Assembly: GCA_038231395.1 (NCBI GenBank)
Contig: JBBRLL010000001.1
Span: forward strand, 90,692-154,691
Direction: 5' to 3'
DNA: 64,000 bases
Origin: Stagnihabitans sp038231395
Lineage (GTDB): Bacteria > Pseudomonadota > Alphaproteobacteria > Rhodobacterales > Rhodobacteraceae
Each line of letters starts with the position of its first letter. Within the stretch, counting starts at the first letter, position 1. The position numbers were made by a program, and so were the translations under genes. The notes under the pieces are model-generated. The model was not told where the DNA came from. It was given only the letters and a program-made list of their open reading frames with translations, and did not search any database. This document shows, in pieces, positions 17,013 through 25,279 of the stretch.

Positions 17013-17975
17013 ATGGCCTTCCGTGCCCGCCACCTGCTTGGGATTGAACACCTCGCCCCGTCTGAAATCGTTGAAGTGCTTGATCTGGCAGACCGCTATG
17101 TCGATCTGAACCGGCGCACGGTGAAATCTTCCGACGTGCTGGCGGGAATGACACAGATCAACATGTTCTTTGAAAACTCCACCCGCACGCAGGCGTCGTT
17201 TGAGCTGGCCGGCAAACGGCTGGGCGCGGACGTGATGAACATGTCGGTCGCCCAATCGTCCGTGAAAAAGGGTGAGACGCTGATTGACACCGCCCTGACC
17301 CTGAACGCGATGCGCCCGGATTTGCTGGTGGTGCGGCATCCGTCCAGTGGTGCGGTCAACCTCTTGGCCTCAAAGGTGAATTGCGCGGTCCTGAACGCAG
17401 GCGACGGGCGGCATGAACACCCCACACAAGCCTTGCTGGATGCCCTGACGATCCGCCGCGCCAAGGGCCGCATCCAGCGGCTGACCGTGGCGATTTGCGG
17501 CGATATCGCGCATTCGCGCGTGGCCCGGTCCAACCTGATCCTGCTGGGCAAGATGGAAAACCGCCTGCGCCTGATCGCCCCGCCGACCCTGATGCCGCCG
17601 GGGGTGGAGGATTTTGGCTGCGAACTGTACGACGACATGAAAAAGGGGCTTGAGGGAGTGGATGTCGTGATGATGTTGCGCCTCCAGAAGGAACGCATGG
17701 ACGGCGGCTTCATCCCCAGCGAGCGCGAGTATTACCACCGCTACGGCCTGGACGCCGAAAAGCTGAGCCATGCCAAACCCGACGCCATCGTTATGCACCC
17801 CGGCCCGATGAACCGCGGCGTAGAGATTGACGGCGAGATCGCCGACGACATCAACCGCAGCGTCATTCAAGAGCAGGTCGAGATGGGCGTCGCCGTCCGC
17901 ATGGCCTGCATGGATTTGCTCGCCCGGAACTTGCGGGCGGAACGAGGGCGCGCAGCAATAGGGGTGATGGTGTGA
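17013..17975 (+). CDS. pyrB: Aspartate carbamoyltransferase catalytic subunit
   Basis: A 320-aa ATCase, condensing carbamoyl phosphate and aspartate in pyrimidine synthesis. Carbamoyl-phosphate site FFENSTRTQASFE (about 51-63), the HPSSGAVN segment, the HPTQALLD motif (about 133-140) and the late PGPMNRGVEI loop are intact. GGAGAG is 6 nt before the ATG. The frame is open far upstream (to about 15495), but this is antisense to moaB/udg and not coding. Its stop overlaps the start of a 34-codon membrane-peptide gene (GTGTGA). No PyrI regulatory-chain gene is adjacent; a PyrC-like pseudoenzyme follows, as in dodecameric ATCases. Confidence 0.96.
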   Translation: MAFRARHLLGIEHLAPSEIVEVLDLADRYVDLNRRTVKSSDVLAGMTQINMFFENSTRTQASFELAGKRLGADVMNMSVAQSSVKKGETLIDTALTLNAMRPDLLVVRHPSSGAVNLLASKVNCAVLNAGDGRHEHPTQALLDALTIRRAKGRIQRLTVAICGDIAHSRVARSNLILLGKMENRLRLIAPPTLMPPGVEDFGCELYDDMKKGLEGVDVVMMLRLQKERMDGGFIPSEREYYHRYGLDAEKLSHAKPDAIVMHPGPMNRGVEIDGEIADDINRSVIQEQVEMGVAVRMACMDLLARNLRAERGRAAIGVMV

Positions 17976-18076
17976 AAAAGCCGATGTCGGATGCAAGGAT
18001 CGGCGGCATGGTGGCGACGGTGGCCCTGATCGTGATGTTCGTACTGGTTGGCTTCGTGGTGTGGTGGGGAAGCTAG
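17972..18076 (+). CDS. 34-aa single-pass membrane peptide
   Basis: A short gene starting with GTG that overlaps the pyrB stop by 4 bp and ends with TAG at 18074-18076. The product begins with a basic, polar head (KKP, DAR) and then carries one hydrophobic helix of about 20 residues (11-31) ending in WWGS. The start/stop overlap with pyrB and the clean membrane-anchor composition argue that it is translated. Function unknown; position between pyrB and a PH-like membrane protein suggests a role at the membrane with the pyrimidine enzymes (inference). Confidence 0.65.
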   Translation: MKKPMSDARIGGMVATVALIVMFVLVGFVVWWGS

Positions 18077-18109
18077 GGGTGGCAGGATCGGGCAACAGGG
18101 GGGCGGATC

Positions 18110-18721
18110 ATGGCAGGCGCATATTCTGACACGTCTTTTGAAGGATGGGACCAGTATCTGTCGGAGGGTGAAAAGGTCGTCTGGCAGGGCCGCCCGCATT
18201 GGCAGTTGATCTTCGCCAACCGCTCAGGCGTTGAAAAAATCATTGGAGCGGTAATGATGGCCTTGTCGGCATTGGGTGTTCTGGCGATTTACCTGACACA
18301 CAGCAGCGGAACCTTCGTGCCGGTTCTGATCTTTCTGGTGGGCGCAGGCATCGCTTTGGGCATCCATCCGAAAGGTGCCATGTTGCGCGGTACCACGACC
18401 TATTCTCTGACCAACCGCCGGGCCCTGATCGCCTCCAATCTGTTCGGCCAACGCAAACTGAACGGCTACTACATAAACCCCAACGTGACGCTGGACTTCA
18501 TCGACGGCACGAGCCCCTCAATCTACTTTGCCATCGAAGAAAAGACCGTCAAGCGGCGCGATACCAACGCAGAGCGTCAGCGGGATGAACGCAGCAATTC
18601 GGGAAACCAAGGGCCGATCTACCGCGACGTGGTGATCAAGCGGCGCATCGGGTTTGAGTATATCGACGACGGGCGCAGGGTGTACGAGATGATGCAATCC
18701 ATGCAGAAAGGCGCGGTATGA
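18110..18721 (+). CDS. Membrane protein with bacterial PH-like domain
   Basis: A 203-aa protein with a GEKVVWQGRPHW opening typical of bacterial PH (bPH) proteins, two membrane helices (about 44-63 and 70-87), then a PH-like beta domain beginning TYSLTNRRALI. A polar linker rich in Arg/Asn (about 145-168) precedes the final IGFEYIDDGRRVYEMM strand-helix. It ends with a 4-bp overlap into the dihydroorotase-like gene. The conserved position inside the pyrB-pyrC operon is notable, but no biochemical role is known to me. Confidence 0.8.
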   Translation: MAGAYSDTSFEGWDQYLSEGEKVVWQGRPHWQLIFANRSGVEKIIGAVMMALSALGVLAIYLTHSSGTFVPVLIFLVGAGIALGIHPKGAMLRGTTTYSLTNRRALIASNLFGQRKLNGYYINPNVTLDFIDGTSPSIYFAIEEKTVKRRDTNAERQRDERSNSGNQGPIYRDVVIKRRIGFEYIDDGRRVYEMMQSMQKGAV

Positions 18722-19980
18722 CCCTGCATTTCACCAACGCCCGCCTGATCAACCCCGAGGCCGGGACGGATACGCCAGGCTCGCTCACCGTATCGGACGG
18801 CGTGATCGTTGCGGTGAACGGCCCTGCGCCGAAGGGCGAGAGCTGCGATTGCGGCGGCATGTGTCTGGCGCCAGGGATCGTCGATTGGGGCGTCAAGATT
18901 GGCGAACCCGGAGAGCGGCACCGGGAATCCTTTCGCTCCGCCGGGTTGGCCGCTGCGGCGGGCGGGGTGACGACGATCATCGCGCGGCCTGACACCAACC
19001 CCGCGATTGATACGCCCGAAACGCTGGAGTTTGTGACAAGGCGGGCGGCGGAATCGGTCGTGCGGATCCGGCATATGGCGGCACTGACCAAGGGTCGTCA
19101 GGGGCAGGAGATGACCGAGATCGGCTTTCTGCTTGATGCCGGCGCGGTGGCGTTTACCGATGTCTTTCAGGTCTCAACCAACACCAAGGGCCTCGCCCGC
19201 GCGCTGACTTATGCCCGCAGTCTGGGTGCCTTGATTGTCGGGCATCCGCAGGAACCGGGGCTTTCGGCAGGGGCTGCGGCGACCAACTCGAAGTTCGCCA
19301 GCCTCTATGGCCTGCCCGGCGTGCATCCGATGGCCGAAAAGATCGGGCTGGACCGTGACCTTGGCTTGGTTGAGATGACCGGGGTGCGCTATCACGCTGA
19401 CCAGATCACCACGGCAGGGGCTTTGCCCGCCATCATCCGGGCCAAGGCTGTGGGGCTGGATGCGACGGCGGGGGTGTCCATCCACCACCTGACATTGAAT
19501 GACTTTGATGTGGGCGACTACCGGACCTTCTTCAAGCTGACGCCGCCTTTGCGGTCGGAAGATGATCGGCTGGCGATGGTGCAGGCGGTGGCAGAAGGGG
19601 TGATTGATGTGGTCGCCAGTTTTCACACGCCTGCGGACGAAGAATCCAAGCGCCTGCCGTTTGAAGAAGCGGCCTCGGGTGCGGTTGGCCTGCAAACCCT
19701 GCTGCCAGCCGCCCTAAGGTTGGTTCATTCGGGGGATATGAGCCTGCAAACCCTATGGCGCGCTTTGTCCTTGAACCCGGCGCGCAGGTTGGGTTTGCCG
19801 CAAGGACGGCTGGCCGAAGGTGCGCCCGCCGATCTGGTGTTGTTCGACCCCAATGCCCCTTTTGTGCTGGACCGCTTCAAGTTGGCCTCCAAATCCAAGA
19901 ACACTCCGTTTGACGGAATGCGGATGGAGGGTAAGGTGCTGGCAACCTGGGTGGCGGGTGCGCAGGTTTTTGGGGCTTGA
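18718..19980 (+). CDS. Dihydroorotase-like protein (PyrC/PyrX type, metal ligands missing)
   Basis: A 420-aa amidohydrolase-fold protein of the class I dihydroorotase family. The overall frame is kept (LAPGIVD, AAAAGGVTTIIARPDT, SKNTPFDG, LNPARRLGL), but key metal sites are altered: the DxHVHxREPG motif reads DWGVKIGEPG (56-65), with both zinc histidines replaced, and the late Asp loop reads SFHTPADEES. It resembles PyrC', the inactive homologue that scaffolds ATCase in pseudomonads, so a structural role with PyrB is the better guess. An active DHOase may be encoded elsewhere. Overlaps the PH gene and plsY. Confidence 0.85.
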   Translation: MTLHFTNARLINPEAGTDTPGSLTVSDGVIVAVNGPAPKGESCDCGGMCLAPGIVDWGVKIGEPGERHRESFRSAGLAAAAGGVTTIIARPDTNPAIDTPETLEFVTRRAAESVVRIRHMAALTKGRQGQEMTEIGFLLDAGAVAFTDVFQVSTNTKGLARALTYARSLGALIVGHPQEPGLSAGAAATNSKFASLYGLPGVHPMAEKIGLDRDLGLVEMTGVRYHADQITTAGALPAIIRAKAVGLDATAGVSIHHLTLNDFDVGDYRTFFKLTPPLRSEDDRLAMVQAVAEGVIDVVASFHTPADEESKRLPFEEAASGAVGLQTLLPAALRLVHSGDMSLQTLWRALSLNPARRLGLPQGRLAEGAPADLVLFDPNAPFVLDRFKLASKSKNTPFDGMRMEGKVLATWVAGAQVFGA

Positions 19981-20594
19981 TGATGCCGGTAATTGAAGCG
20001 ACGGCGACGGTATTGGTGCTGGTGGCGATGGCGGCATATTTGTTGGGGTCAGTGCCGTTCGGAATTGTGATCACAAGGGCGATGGGGCTTGGCGATCTGC
20101 GACAGATAGGCTCCGGCAACATCGGTGCGACCAACGTTTTGCGCACCGGCAACAAGGGGGCGGCGCTGGCCACCCTGCTGCTGGATGCAGGCAAGGGCGG
20201 CCTGGCGGTGGCTTTGGCGCGCGGATTGGTGGGAGAGGACGCGGCGCAGTTGGCGGCTTTGGCCGCTTTTCTGGGCCATCTGTTCCCGGTCTGGCTGGGT
20301 TTCAAGGGCGGCAAAGGGGTCGCGACGTTTCTGGGAACAATGTTGGTGCTGGACTGGCGCGTGGGCGCAGCCGCCTGCGCCACATGGGCAGTTACGGCTG
20401 CCGTGACGCGGATTTCGTCACTGTCGGCGCTGGTCGCGGCCGTGTCGTCCTCGCTGTGGCTTGTGGTGTTTCATGACGGCAGGATGCTGTTGCTCACCGT
20501 GGCGCTGACGCTGCTGATCTATCTGAAGCATTGGCCCAATCTGGAGCGGATCAAGGCCGGAACCGAGCCGAAGATCGGGCAGAAAAAAGCCTAG
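19980..20594 (+). CDS. plsY: Acyl-phosphate glycerol-3-phosphate acyltransferase
   Basis: A 204-aa integral membrane enzyme that acylates glycerol 3-phosphate using acyl-phosphate, the first step of phospholipid synthesis. The three PlsY motifs are present: LGSVPFGIVITR, RQIGSGNIGATNVLRTGNKG near 41-60 and FKGGKGVATFLG near 110-121, with about five hydrophobic helices. The ATG at 19980 overlaps the preceding stop (TGATG); the next ATG codon is also possible. Being last in the pyrB operon ties lipid and pyrimidine synthesis transcriptionally. Confidence 0.95.
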   Translation: MMPVIEATATVLVLVAMAAYLLGSVPFGIVITRAMGLGDLRQIGSGNIGATNVLRTGNKGAALATLLLDAGKGGLAVALARGLVGEDAAQLAALAAFLGHLFPVWLGFKGGKGVATFLGTMLVLDWRVGAAACATWAVTAAVTRISSLSALVAAVSSSLWLVVFHDGRMLLLTVALTLLIYLKHWPNLERIKAGTEPKIGQKKA

Positions 20595-20729
20595 CCGTCC
20601 ACTGGCTTCAGCGTTTCAGATCAGGCGATGACAAGACCGTCGATATCGCTCTTTGGGTTTCCGACGAAACCATGCTGCCGGGTTCAGTGCTGCATGAAGG
20701 ATGCAACGCCAAATCCGGCAAAGCCTGCG

Positions 20730-22076
20730 TCAAAGGCTGGCGGCGGCGTAAATCGGGGCCAGCTTGCCGCCCCATGCACCGTCGTACAAGTCCAGCCAAC
20801 GATCGGCCTGGGTTTTTTCGGTTCTCAGAGTGCCGACCAAAGGCGCCAGAAAACGCTCCTCCCCCAAGCCACGACCCGCAAGGCCCGCGTGTGACAGGCC
20901 AACGGCGGCGCGGGCAAGGTCCAGCAGTTTCACACCATTCGCCTCGCCTTGCAGGGCAGAGACAGAGGCTGCAACGCGCAGACCCTCTCGGGTTTCAGCA
21001 TCAAAGCCTTTGATTAGATCCCAGGCAGCATCCAAGGCGGTCTGGTCATACATCAGCCCAACCCAGAAGGCGGGCAACGCGTTGATGTGGGCTTGGTCGC
21101 CGCAATCAGCGCCCCGCATCTCGATGTATTTCTTGACGCGCGCCTCTGGGAAAACCGTGGTCATATGGTCGGCCCAATCTGACAGGGTGGGCTTTTCTCC
21201 CGGCAAGGCAGGCAGTTTGCCAGCCAGAAAATCGCGGAAACTTTGGCCCAACGCGTTGATATATTTGCCATCGCGGTAGACGAAATACATCGGCACATCC
21301 AGGACCCAATCGACATAGGCCTGAAAGCCAAAGCCCTCGTCAAAGGCGAAGGGCAGCATGCCGGTGCGCGAATTGTCCAAGCCGCGCCAGATGCGGCTGC
21401 GCCAACTTTTATGGCCGTTCAGTTTGCCATCAAGGAACGGGCTGGAGGCGAACAGCGCTGTAGCGACGGGTTGCAACGCCAAGGCCACCCGCAACTTTTT
21501 CACCATATCCGCCTCGGATGCATAGTCGAGGTTCACTTGCACCGTACAGGTCCGGTACATCATCTGGGTACCATGCGTGCCCACGCGCCCCATATAATCG
21601 GTCATCAGCCGATAGCGGCCCTTCGGCATGACGGGCATGTCGGTGGCACTCCACTCCGGCGCGGCCCCGATCCCCATGAAGCCGATGCCCAACGGGTCGG
21701 CAATCGAACGTACCTCGTCCAGATGGTTCTGCAATTCCGCCGCGGTTTCATTCAGGTTGGCCACGGCCGCGCCGGACAGTTCAAACTGACCGCCGGGTTC
21801 CAAAGACACATTGGCACCGTTGCGGGTCAGGCCGATCACATTGTCGGCCTCGCGCACCGGGGTCCAGCCAAAGCGCGCCTCAAGCCCGGCAAAAAGGGCC
21901 GAAATGGACCGCTCTCCCGCATAGGGCAACGGGGCGTGGGTGTCTTTCAGGAAGCCGAACTTCTCATGCTCGGTGCCGATGCGCCAATCCGCTTTGGGTT
22001 TGTTGCCCGAGGCCAGCATCTCGGCCAGTTGGTCGAAGCTTTCGATGGGACCGCCACCGGATTGAGGTATCGACAT
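20730..22076 (-). CDS. gshA: Glutamate-cysteine ligase
   Basis: A 448-aa ligase of the alphaproteobacterial/plant type that forms gamma-glutamylcysteine, the first step to glutathione. RIGTEHEKFGF near the N-terminus, SLEPGGQFELSG, the MTDYM-type metal loop, the NLDY segment and the MRGADCGDQ block match GCS2-like enzymes. The start at 22076 (MSIPQSGGG) fits the family and has AGG upstream; the earlier TTG in frame is less likely. Its product also feeds the glutathione-dependent formaldehyde dehydrogenase at 40678-41808. Confidence 0.95.
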   Translation of the reverse strand: MSIPQSGGGPIESFDQLAEMLASGNKPKADWRIGTEHEKFGFLKDTHAPLPYAGERSISALFAGLEARFGWTPVREADNVIGLTRNGANVSLEPGGQFELSGAAVANLNETAAELQNHLDEVRSIADPLGIGFMGIGAAPEWSATDMPVMPKGRYRLMTDYMGRVGTHGTQMMYRTCTVQVNLDYASEADMVKKLRVALALQPVATALFASSPFLDGKLNGHKSWRSRIWRGLDNSRTGMLPFAFDEGFGFQAYVDWVLDVPMYFVYRDGKYINALGQSFRDFLAGKLPALPGEKPTLSDWADHMTTVFPEARVKKYIEMRGADCGDQAHINALPAFWVGLMYDQTALDAAWDLIKGFDAETREGLRVAASVSALQGEANGVKLLDLARAAVGLSHAGLAGRGLGEERFLAPLVGTLRTEKTQADRWLDLYDGAWGGKLAPIYAAASL

Positions 22077-22180
22077 GAGGCAGACCTTTCGCAAAGGCAA
22101 ATTCAAGGACGACAGAGGTGTCGCGGCGCTGCGGGTTAGTCAAGGGTCAGGCTGGTCTGATCCGGCTAAATCACGAAGGA

Positions 22181-22729
22181 TCATGGATGCGCCAGCCTGC
22201 TGCCGGACTGTTTGCGCCAGATGACACGCGTCTCGGCGGCCAGCGAGAGGTTGCCTTGCGAGGCACTTTGGGTTTGCAGGGCAGCGACAAGGGCGGCGGT
22301 ATCCATCCCCGGCAGGTTGGCAAAAGCGTCAAACAGCCGGTCAGCCCCGGCGGCATCAACCGGGATCAGCAAGGCCTGCCCGTCGGATTGCTTCAACCGC
22401 CACATCCGTTTTCCGCGCAGGATCAGCAGACGAATTTCCACCAGCTCGTCCAGCGACAAAAACCCGCCAAGTTCGGGCGCAAGGTAGCCCACCTGCGCCT
22501 CGTCCAGTTCCACGATGCCGGGGGCAGAGACGGTTTGGCTGAAGCGGGCGCGGCGCAAAGCGGTGACGGTCAGAACCGCGCCGATGCCGCCAATCACCAC
22601 ACCAAGGGGCAGCAGAATATATCCGCCAAGCGCCATCAGCCACAGCCCCGCCGCGACGATGACGCTGGCCGCAATCGCCTCGCGGTAACGGTAGAAGTGG
22701 GCGGCGACTTCGGGGCGCAGAAAAGACAT
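22181..22729 (-). CDS. Conserved two-TM membrane protein of unknown function
   Basis: A 182-aa protein with two adjacent hydrophobic helices (about 18-37 and 39-60) joined by a Gly-Gly turn, then a soluble beta-rich domain (residues 65-182) containing LDEAQVGYLAPELGGFLSLDELVEIRLL. I recall similar proteins only from Rhodobacterales and know no function. The cytoplasmic part resembles PH-like domains in strand pattern, but no diagnostic motif supports this. The stop of the downstream-oriented nuclease gene (22743) lies 14 bp upstream of the chosen start, so both probably share a transcript. Confidence 0.72.
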   Translation of the reverse strand: MSFLRPEVAAHFYRYREAIAASVIVAAGLWLMALGGYILLPLGVVIGGIGAVLTVTALRRARFSQTVSAPGIVELDEAQVGYLAPELGGFLSLDELVEIRLLILRGKRMWRLKQSDGQALLIPVDAAGADRLFDAFANLPGMDTAALVAALQTQSASQGNLSLAAETRVIWRKQSGSRLAHP

Positions 22730-22742
22730 CAGGCCAACGTCC

Positions 22743-23489
22743 TCAGAATTCAGGGCTGAAGGTGAAAGAGACCGCATAGCGCATCAGCGAAAGGTTGGGC
22801 ACTGCCCGTGCCGCCGACTTTGTGCGTTGATCAAATTCATGCGCCACGATGATGCCTCGAACGGATTGAACTGCGTCCTCCTCGATCAGATCGCCCATAT
22901 AACCCAACGTTTGCCCGACCACCCGGGGGTCAGACTTGCCAGCCTTCAGTTCAACGACAACCAGGCGGCCCTGATCATCCTCGCACAAAATGTCGATAAA
23001 GCCGGATGCGACAAACCGTTCAGCGCCGCCGTCAATGATTTTGAGGCCCTGCTCCAATTGCGTGATGTTGCGGCGCAATGCGGTCTGCATGTCACGCTCC
23101 AGCGATAGGCGCTGCTTTTCGTCGGAGCTGCCCTGTGCAACGACGACCTCAGCCAGCGCAACAACGTCGCCCATCAAGGTAATGTTCGATGGGGGGGGGC
23201 CTGCTTCATCTAGAAAACGGCGGTAAAGAACCACCGAGGCTTTATAAGAGGCCAGTCCATTTCGGACATTGCCCTCAATAGGGATGCGGGTGGGGTTGGC
23301 GCGATTTCTGCGCTCGTCATCCGAGGAATAGGTCATCTCGCGGATTAATTCATCAATTCCGCCTGAAAGTTTCAGATCATCCAGCGAGCCGTATGCTTGT
23401 TCGACCTTTCGAACCCAACTTTGCTGTGACGATGCCGTGTTGCCCGCGTAGCCCTGATCCAAAAGCCATTTTGCGTAGCCATCGCGCAT
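22743..23489 (-). CDS. NucS-like PD-(D/E)XK endonuclease domain protein
   Basis: A 248-aa protein whose C-terminal half carries the NucS/EndoMS-type nuclease core: GFIDILCEDDQGRLVVVELKAG (about 167-188) gives the catalytic Asp and the E-x-K pair, and VGQTLGYMGDLI follows. The N-terminal half is helical and has no recognised domain; it does not match the usual NucS DNA-binding barrel. AAAGGAG lies 6 nt before 23489, so the long open frame upstream is not coding. A run of nine cytosines in the sense strand (23191-23199) encodes Gly-Pro-Pro-Pro and could slip. Repair or defence roles are both possible. Confidence 0.82.
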   Translation of the reverse strand: MRDGYAKWLLDQGYAGNTASSQQSWVRKVEQAYGSLDDLKLSGGIDELIREMTYSSDDERRNRANPTRIPIEGNVRNGLASYKASVVLYRRFLDEAGPPPSNITLMGDVVALAEVVVAQGSSDEKQRLSLERDMQTALRRNITQLEQGLKIIDGGAERFVASGFIDILCEDDQGRLVVVELKAGKSDPRVVGQTLGYMGDLIEEDAVQSVRGIIVAHEFDQRTKSAARAVPNLSLMRYAVSFTFSPEF

Positions 23490-23512
23490 GAAAACTCCTT
23501 TGAAATTGTTGA

Positions 23513-24232
23513 TCATTTCCAATCTCCCAGCGTCACCTGCCAGATTGTCAGGGCCGCCACTGCCGCCGTATCGGCCCGTAAAATGCGGGGGCCGAGGGAA
23601 ATGGGGGTGACGTAGGGGAGTGACTGCAGTTTGCTGCGTTCCTCGGGCGAAAATCCGCCTTCGGGGCCGATCAGGATGGCCCATGATCCGGGATTGGCCT
23701 CCCGCAAAGCGGTGCTGCCATGCAACCCCTCGTCGGCCCACAGAATGCGGCGCTCCGGGTTCCATTGCCCCAAAAGGCGGTCCAGCGGGATCACGTCATC
23801 GACCGGCGGCACAAATGTGGCTTCGCACTGCTCTGCCGCCTCAATCGCATGGGCGCGGAGTTTATCCACACGAATCCGCTCGTTGGTGAAGCGGGTCTGC
23901 ACCGGGATGATCCGGGCCGCCCCCATCTCGACCGCCTTTTCCACGATGAAATCGGTGCGGGCTTTCTTGATGGGCGCGAACAGCAGCCACAGGTCGGGCG
24001 GGGCGATCTGCGGGGCGCTTTGGGCCATGCAGCGCAACACCCCAGCCCGTTTGCCAGCGTGTTCAACCGCAGCCTGCCACGCACCGTCCCTGCCGTTGAA
24101 CAGACTGACCGGCGACCCAACCGCCAGCCGCATCACGTTGAACAGGTAATTGGACTGAGCGTCATTCACGGCCACGGGTTGCCCCGCAGCCAGCGCCTGA
24201 TCTACATAGAGCCTGATCTTCGCCTGATCCAT
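23513..24232 (-). CDS. rsmE: 16S rRNA m3U1498 methyltransferase
   Basis: A 239-aa SPOUT methyltransferase modifying U1498 of 16S rRNA. The N-terminal PUA-like part (NYLFNVMRLAVGSPVSLFNGRDG) and the C-terminal knot with AILIGPEGGFSPEE and SLGPRILRADTAAVAAL are diagnostic. I set the start at 24232 (MDQAKIRLYVD) because homologues begin there; the ORF is open 30 bases further, which would overlap the divergent ubiA start. The two start codons lie 13 bp apart on opposite strands. Confidence 0.95.
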   Translation of the reverse strand: MDQAKIRLYVDQALAAGQPVAVNDAQSNYLFNVMRLAVGSPVSLFNGRDGAWQAAVEHAGKRAGVLRCMAQSAPQIAPPDLWLLFAPIKKARTDFIVEKAVEMGAARIIPVQTRFTNERIRVDKLRAHAIEAAEQCEATFVPPVDDVIPLDRLLGQWNPERRILWADEGLHGSTALREANPGSWAILIGPEGGFSPEERSKLQSLPYVTPISLGPRILRADTAAVAALTIWQVTLGDWK

Positions 24233-24244
24233 GAGCGTGAACCT

Positions 24245-25222
24245 ATGTCCGAGATGCCGCAATTGCCAGAGGGGCCCGAGCCGCTAAATCAGGCTGTCGC
24301 CGATGCGCCCAAGGGCAATTGGGTTGACCTTTACGCCCCCGCAGCCAGCCGCCCCTATCTGCGCCTTAGCCGGGCAGACCGGCCGATCGGCACCTGGCTT
24401 TTGCTGATCCCGTGCTTTTGGGGCATCGCTTTGGCCGCGTTGGAAAGCGGGTTCCGGCTGTGGGACATCTGGCTGGCCGTATCCTGCACCGTGGGGGCTT
24501 TCCTGATGCGGGGTGCAGGATGCACATGGAACGACATCACCGACCGCGAGATTGACGCGGCGGTGGCCCGCACCAGAAGCAGGCCGCTGCCGTCCGGAGC
24601 GGTCAGTGTGAAACGCGCGCTGCTCTGGATGATGGCGCAGGCGCTGGTCGCGGCTTGCGTTCTGTTCAGTTACAACGGATTGGCGGTGGGGTTGGGGATA
24701 GCGTCACTGGCGCTGGTGGCGATTTACCCCTTTGCCAAACGCTTCACCTGGTGGCCGCAGGTGTTTTTGGGCCTCGCGTTCAACTGGGGTGCCATTCTGG
24801 TTTTTGCGGCCCATCAAGGCACGGTGGATGCCGCCTCGGTGGCGCTGTATGCGGCGGGGATCTGCTGGACGCTGTATTACGACACGATCTACGCCCATCA
24901 GGACCGCGAGGATGACGCGCTGATCGGCGTGAAATCCACCGCCCGGCTGTTTGGGGCGCAAAGCCGGCTGTGGCTTTGGGGGTTTATCGCTACAACCATG
25001 GTCCTGCTGACGCTCGCGGTGGGACTTGCCCTGCGCGAAAAGCCCGATATCCCGGCCTTGGGTCTGGCGCTTTTGGGGATCTGGGCCTTTGGCTTGCACA
25101 TGTCCTTGCAAATGCGTCGGCTGAATCTGGACGACCCCGCCTCTTGCCTGCGGGTCTTTCGGGCCAACCGGGATGCGGGCCTGCTGGTTGCGCTGTTTCT
25201 TGCCGTGGCGGCGCTGGTCTGA
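24245..25222 (+). CDS. ubiA: 4-hydroxybenzoate polyprenyltransferase
   Basis: A 325-aa membrane prenyltransferase attaching the polyprenyl tail to 4-hydroxybenzoate in ubiquinone synthesis. Both Asp-rich motifs are intact: NDITDREID (about 97-105) and DTIYAHQDREDD (about 217-228). About eight to nine hydrophobic helices are visible. The N-terminal 35 residues are polar. The in-frame extension upstream of 24245 is antisense to rsmE and not coding. Confidence 0.96.
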   Translation: MSEMPQLPEGPEPLNQAVADAPKGNWVDLYAPAASRPYLRLSRADRPIGTWLLLIPCFWGIALAALESGFRLWDIWLAVSCTVGAFLMRGAGCTWNDITDREIDAAVARTRSRPLPSGAVSVKRALLWMMAQALVAACVLFSYNGLAVGLGIASLALVAIYPFAKRFTWWPQVFLGLAFNWGAILVFAAHQGTVDAASVALYAAGICWTLYYDTIYAHQDREDDALIGVKSTARLFGAQSRLWLWGFIATTMVLLTLAVGLALREKPDIPALGLALLGIWAFGLHMSLQMRRLNLDDPASCLRVFRANRDAGLLVALFLAVAALV

Positions 25223-25279
25223 TTGTACGTCGGGGGCCAAGCGACTACTCATCTCCGACTGTCCGTAAGGAGCCTCCGT

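Noticed and set aside
23490..23765. N-terminal extension of the NucS-like protein
   Set aside because: The extension overlaps rsmE antisense; an AAAGGAG site marks the start at 23489.
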